From the NCBI RefSeq assembly GCF_029852145.1, contig NC_079974.1:5703501-5767500 (forward strand): a DNA stretch of 64,000 bases. The letters are read 5' to 3'. Source of the stretch: Microplitis mediator. Lineage: Eukaryota > Arthropoda > Insecta > Hymenoptera > Braconidae. Each line of letters begins with the position of its first letter. Position 1 is the stretch's first letter. This document shows, in pieces, positions 63,576 through 64,000 of the stretch. A model generated the notes under the pieces. The model searched no databases. It worked only from the letters and a program-made list of their open reading frames with translations, and had not been told where the DNA came from. The translations under genes and the position numbers were made by a program.

Positions 63576-64000
63576 ATCTGAAAACCGCCTGACCCTGCGG
63601 GCCAGCCTTAAAACTTCCCGCGGTTTTCGAGCTCAGGGAACTCTGAAACATTATTATTTGTAAATTTTTGAGCTCTTCGAGCTCAAAAATTTGTTCGGCC
63701 GGTAAAACATAGCTTCACTGAAAAATTATAATTTTTGTCCGACGATATCTTTGGATAGCTTGGTGGCAATCGAAAGGGTTCAACAAGACTTAAAACTGAT
63801 GACGTGAGGTGAATTGGGCAAGTGGTTTATAAGTTATACGCAAAAAACCAAAAACAAAAAAAATTTTTAATTTTTATTCTTCGTATAACTCGTAAACTAC
63901 ATGACCGATCTACCCTAAAATCTAATCAAGTCTAAGTTTTGGTGAGCCCTTTCGATTGCCACCAAGTACCTTCAAATCGGTTGATTCGTTCCAAAGATAT
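63576..64000 (+). repeat. Dispersed repeat, AACTTCCCGC family, copy at window end
   Basis: Starts near CCTGACCCTGCGGGCC and AACTTCCCGCGG, and continues past the window end. More diverged than copies 1 and 2. Confidence 0.7.

Overview
The window is nuclear DNA of an AT-rich insect. The cyclin T-like genes, a spliced type I receptor gene with phase-1 introns, and remnants of R1-like LINE and LTR elements all fit an arthropod. A hymenopteran, possibly a parasitoid wasp, is my best guess from the style of the repeats; nothing in the sequence proves it.

Left part (1-27413): a cyclin T-like locus amplified to three copies. Two direct copies (CDS 10181-11314 and 24522-25655) lie in a recent segmental duplication (1-12323 and 22386-27413). 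The CDSs differ at three clustered bases by my reading. An older inverted copy between them (18361-19465) has a +1 frameshift that removes the C-terminal tail. The direct copies differ mainly by large insertions: a 1485-bp element with a matching empty site in copy B, a 5-kb block and a 1.5-kb block in copy A, and a solo LTR in copy B.

Middle part (27414-34959): no gene recognised. It holds a satellite-like array, a TTAA-flanked element and several nested non-autonomous elements.

Right part (34960-62760): one plus-strand gene that I could splice into 20 exons with consistent phases, giving about 1380 residues. It has a signal peptide, a farnesoic-acid-O-methyltransferase-like (FAMeT) module, EGF-like modules, about six or seven fibronectin III modules, one membrane span and a short tail without a kinase. 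Its introns carry an LTR-retrotransposon remnant, a 5'-truncated LINE and many DNA elements.

The most striking content is a large set of non-autonomous elements, 27 recognised here. They have CCC- or CAC-type inverted termini and bodies built almost wholly from one short motif repeated in both orientations, each family with its own motif. Twenty-four of the 27 have perfect 2-bp flanking duplications. Termini are shared between families with different bodies, and several long ones carry tRNA-like A/B boxes. No transposase was found in the window. EnSpm/CACTA-like mobilisation is an inference from the 2-bp duplications and the motif-rich subterminal structure.
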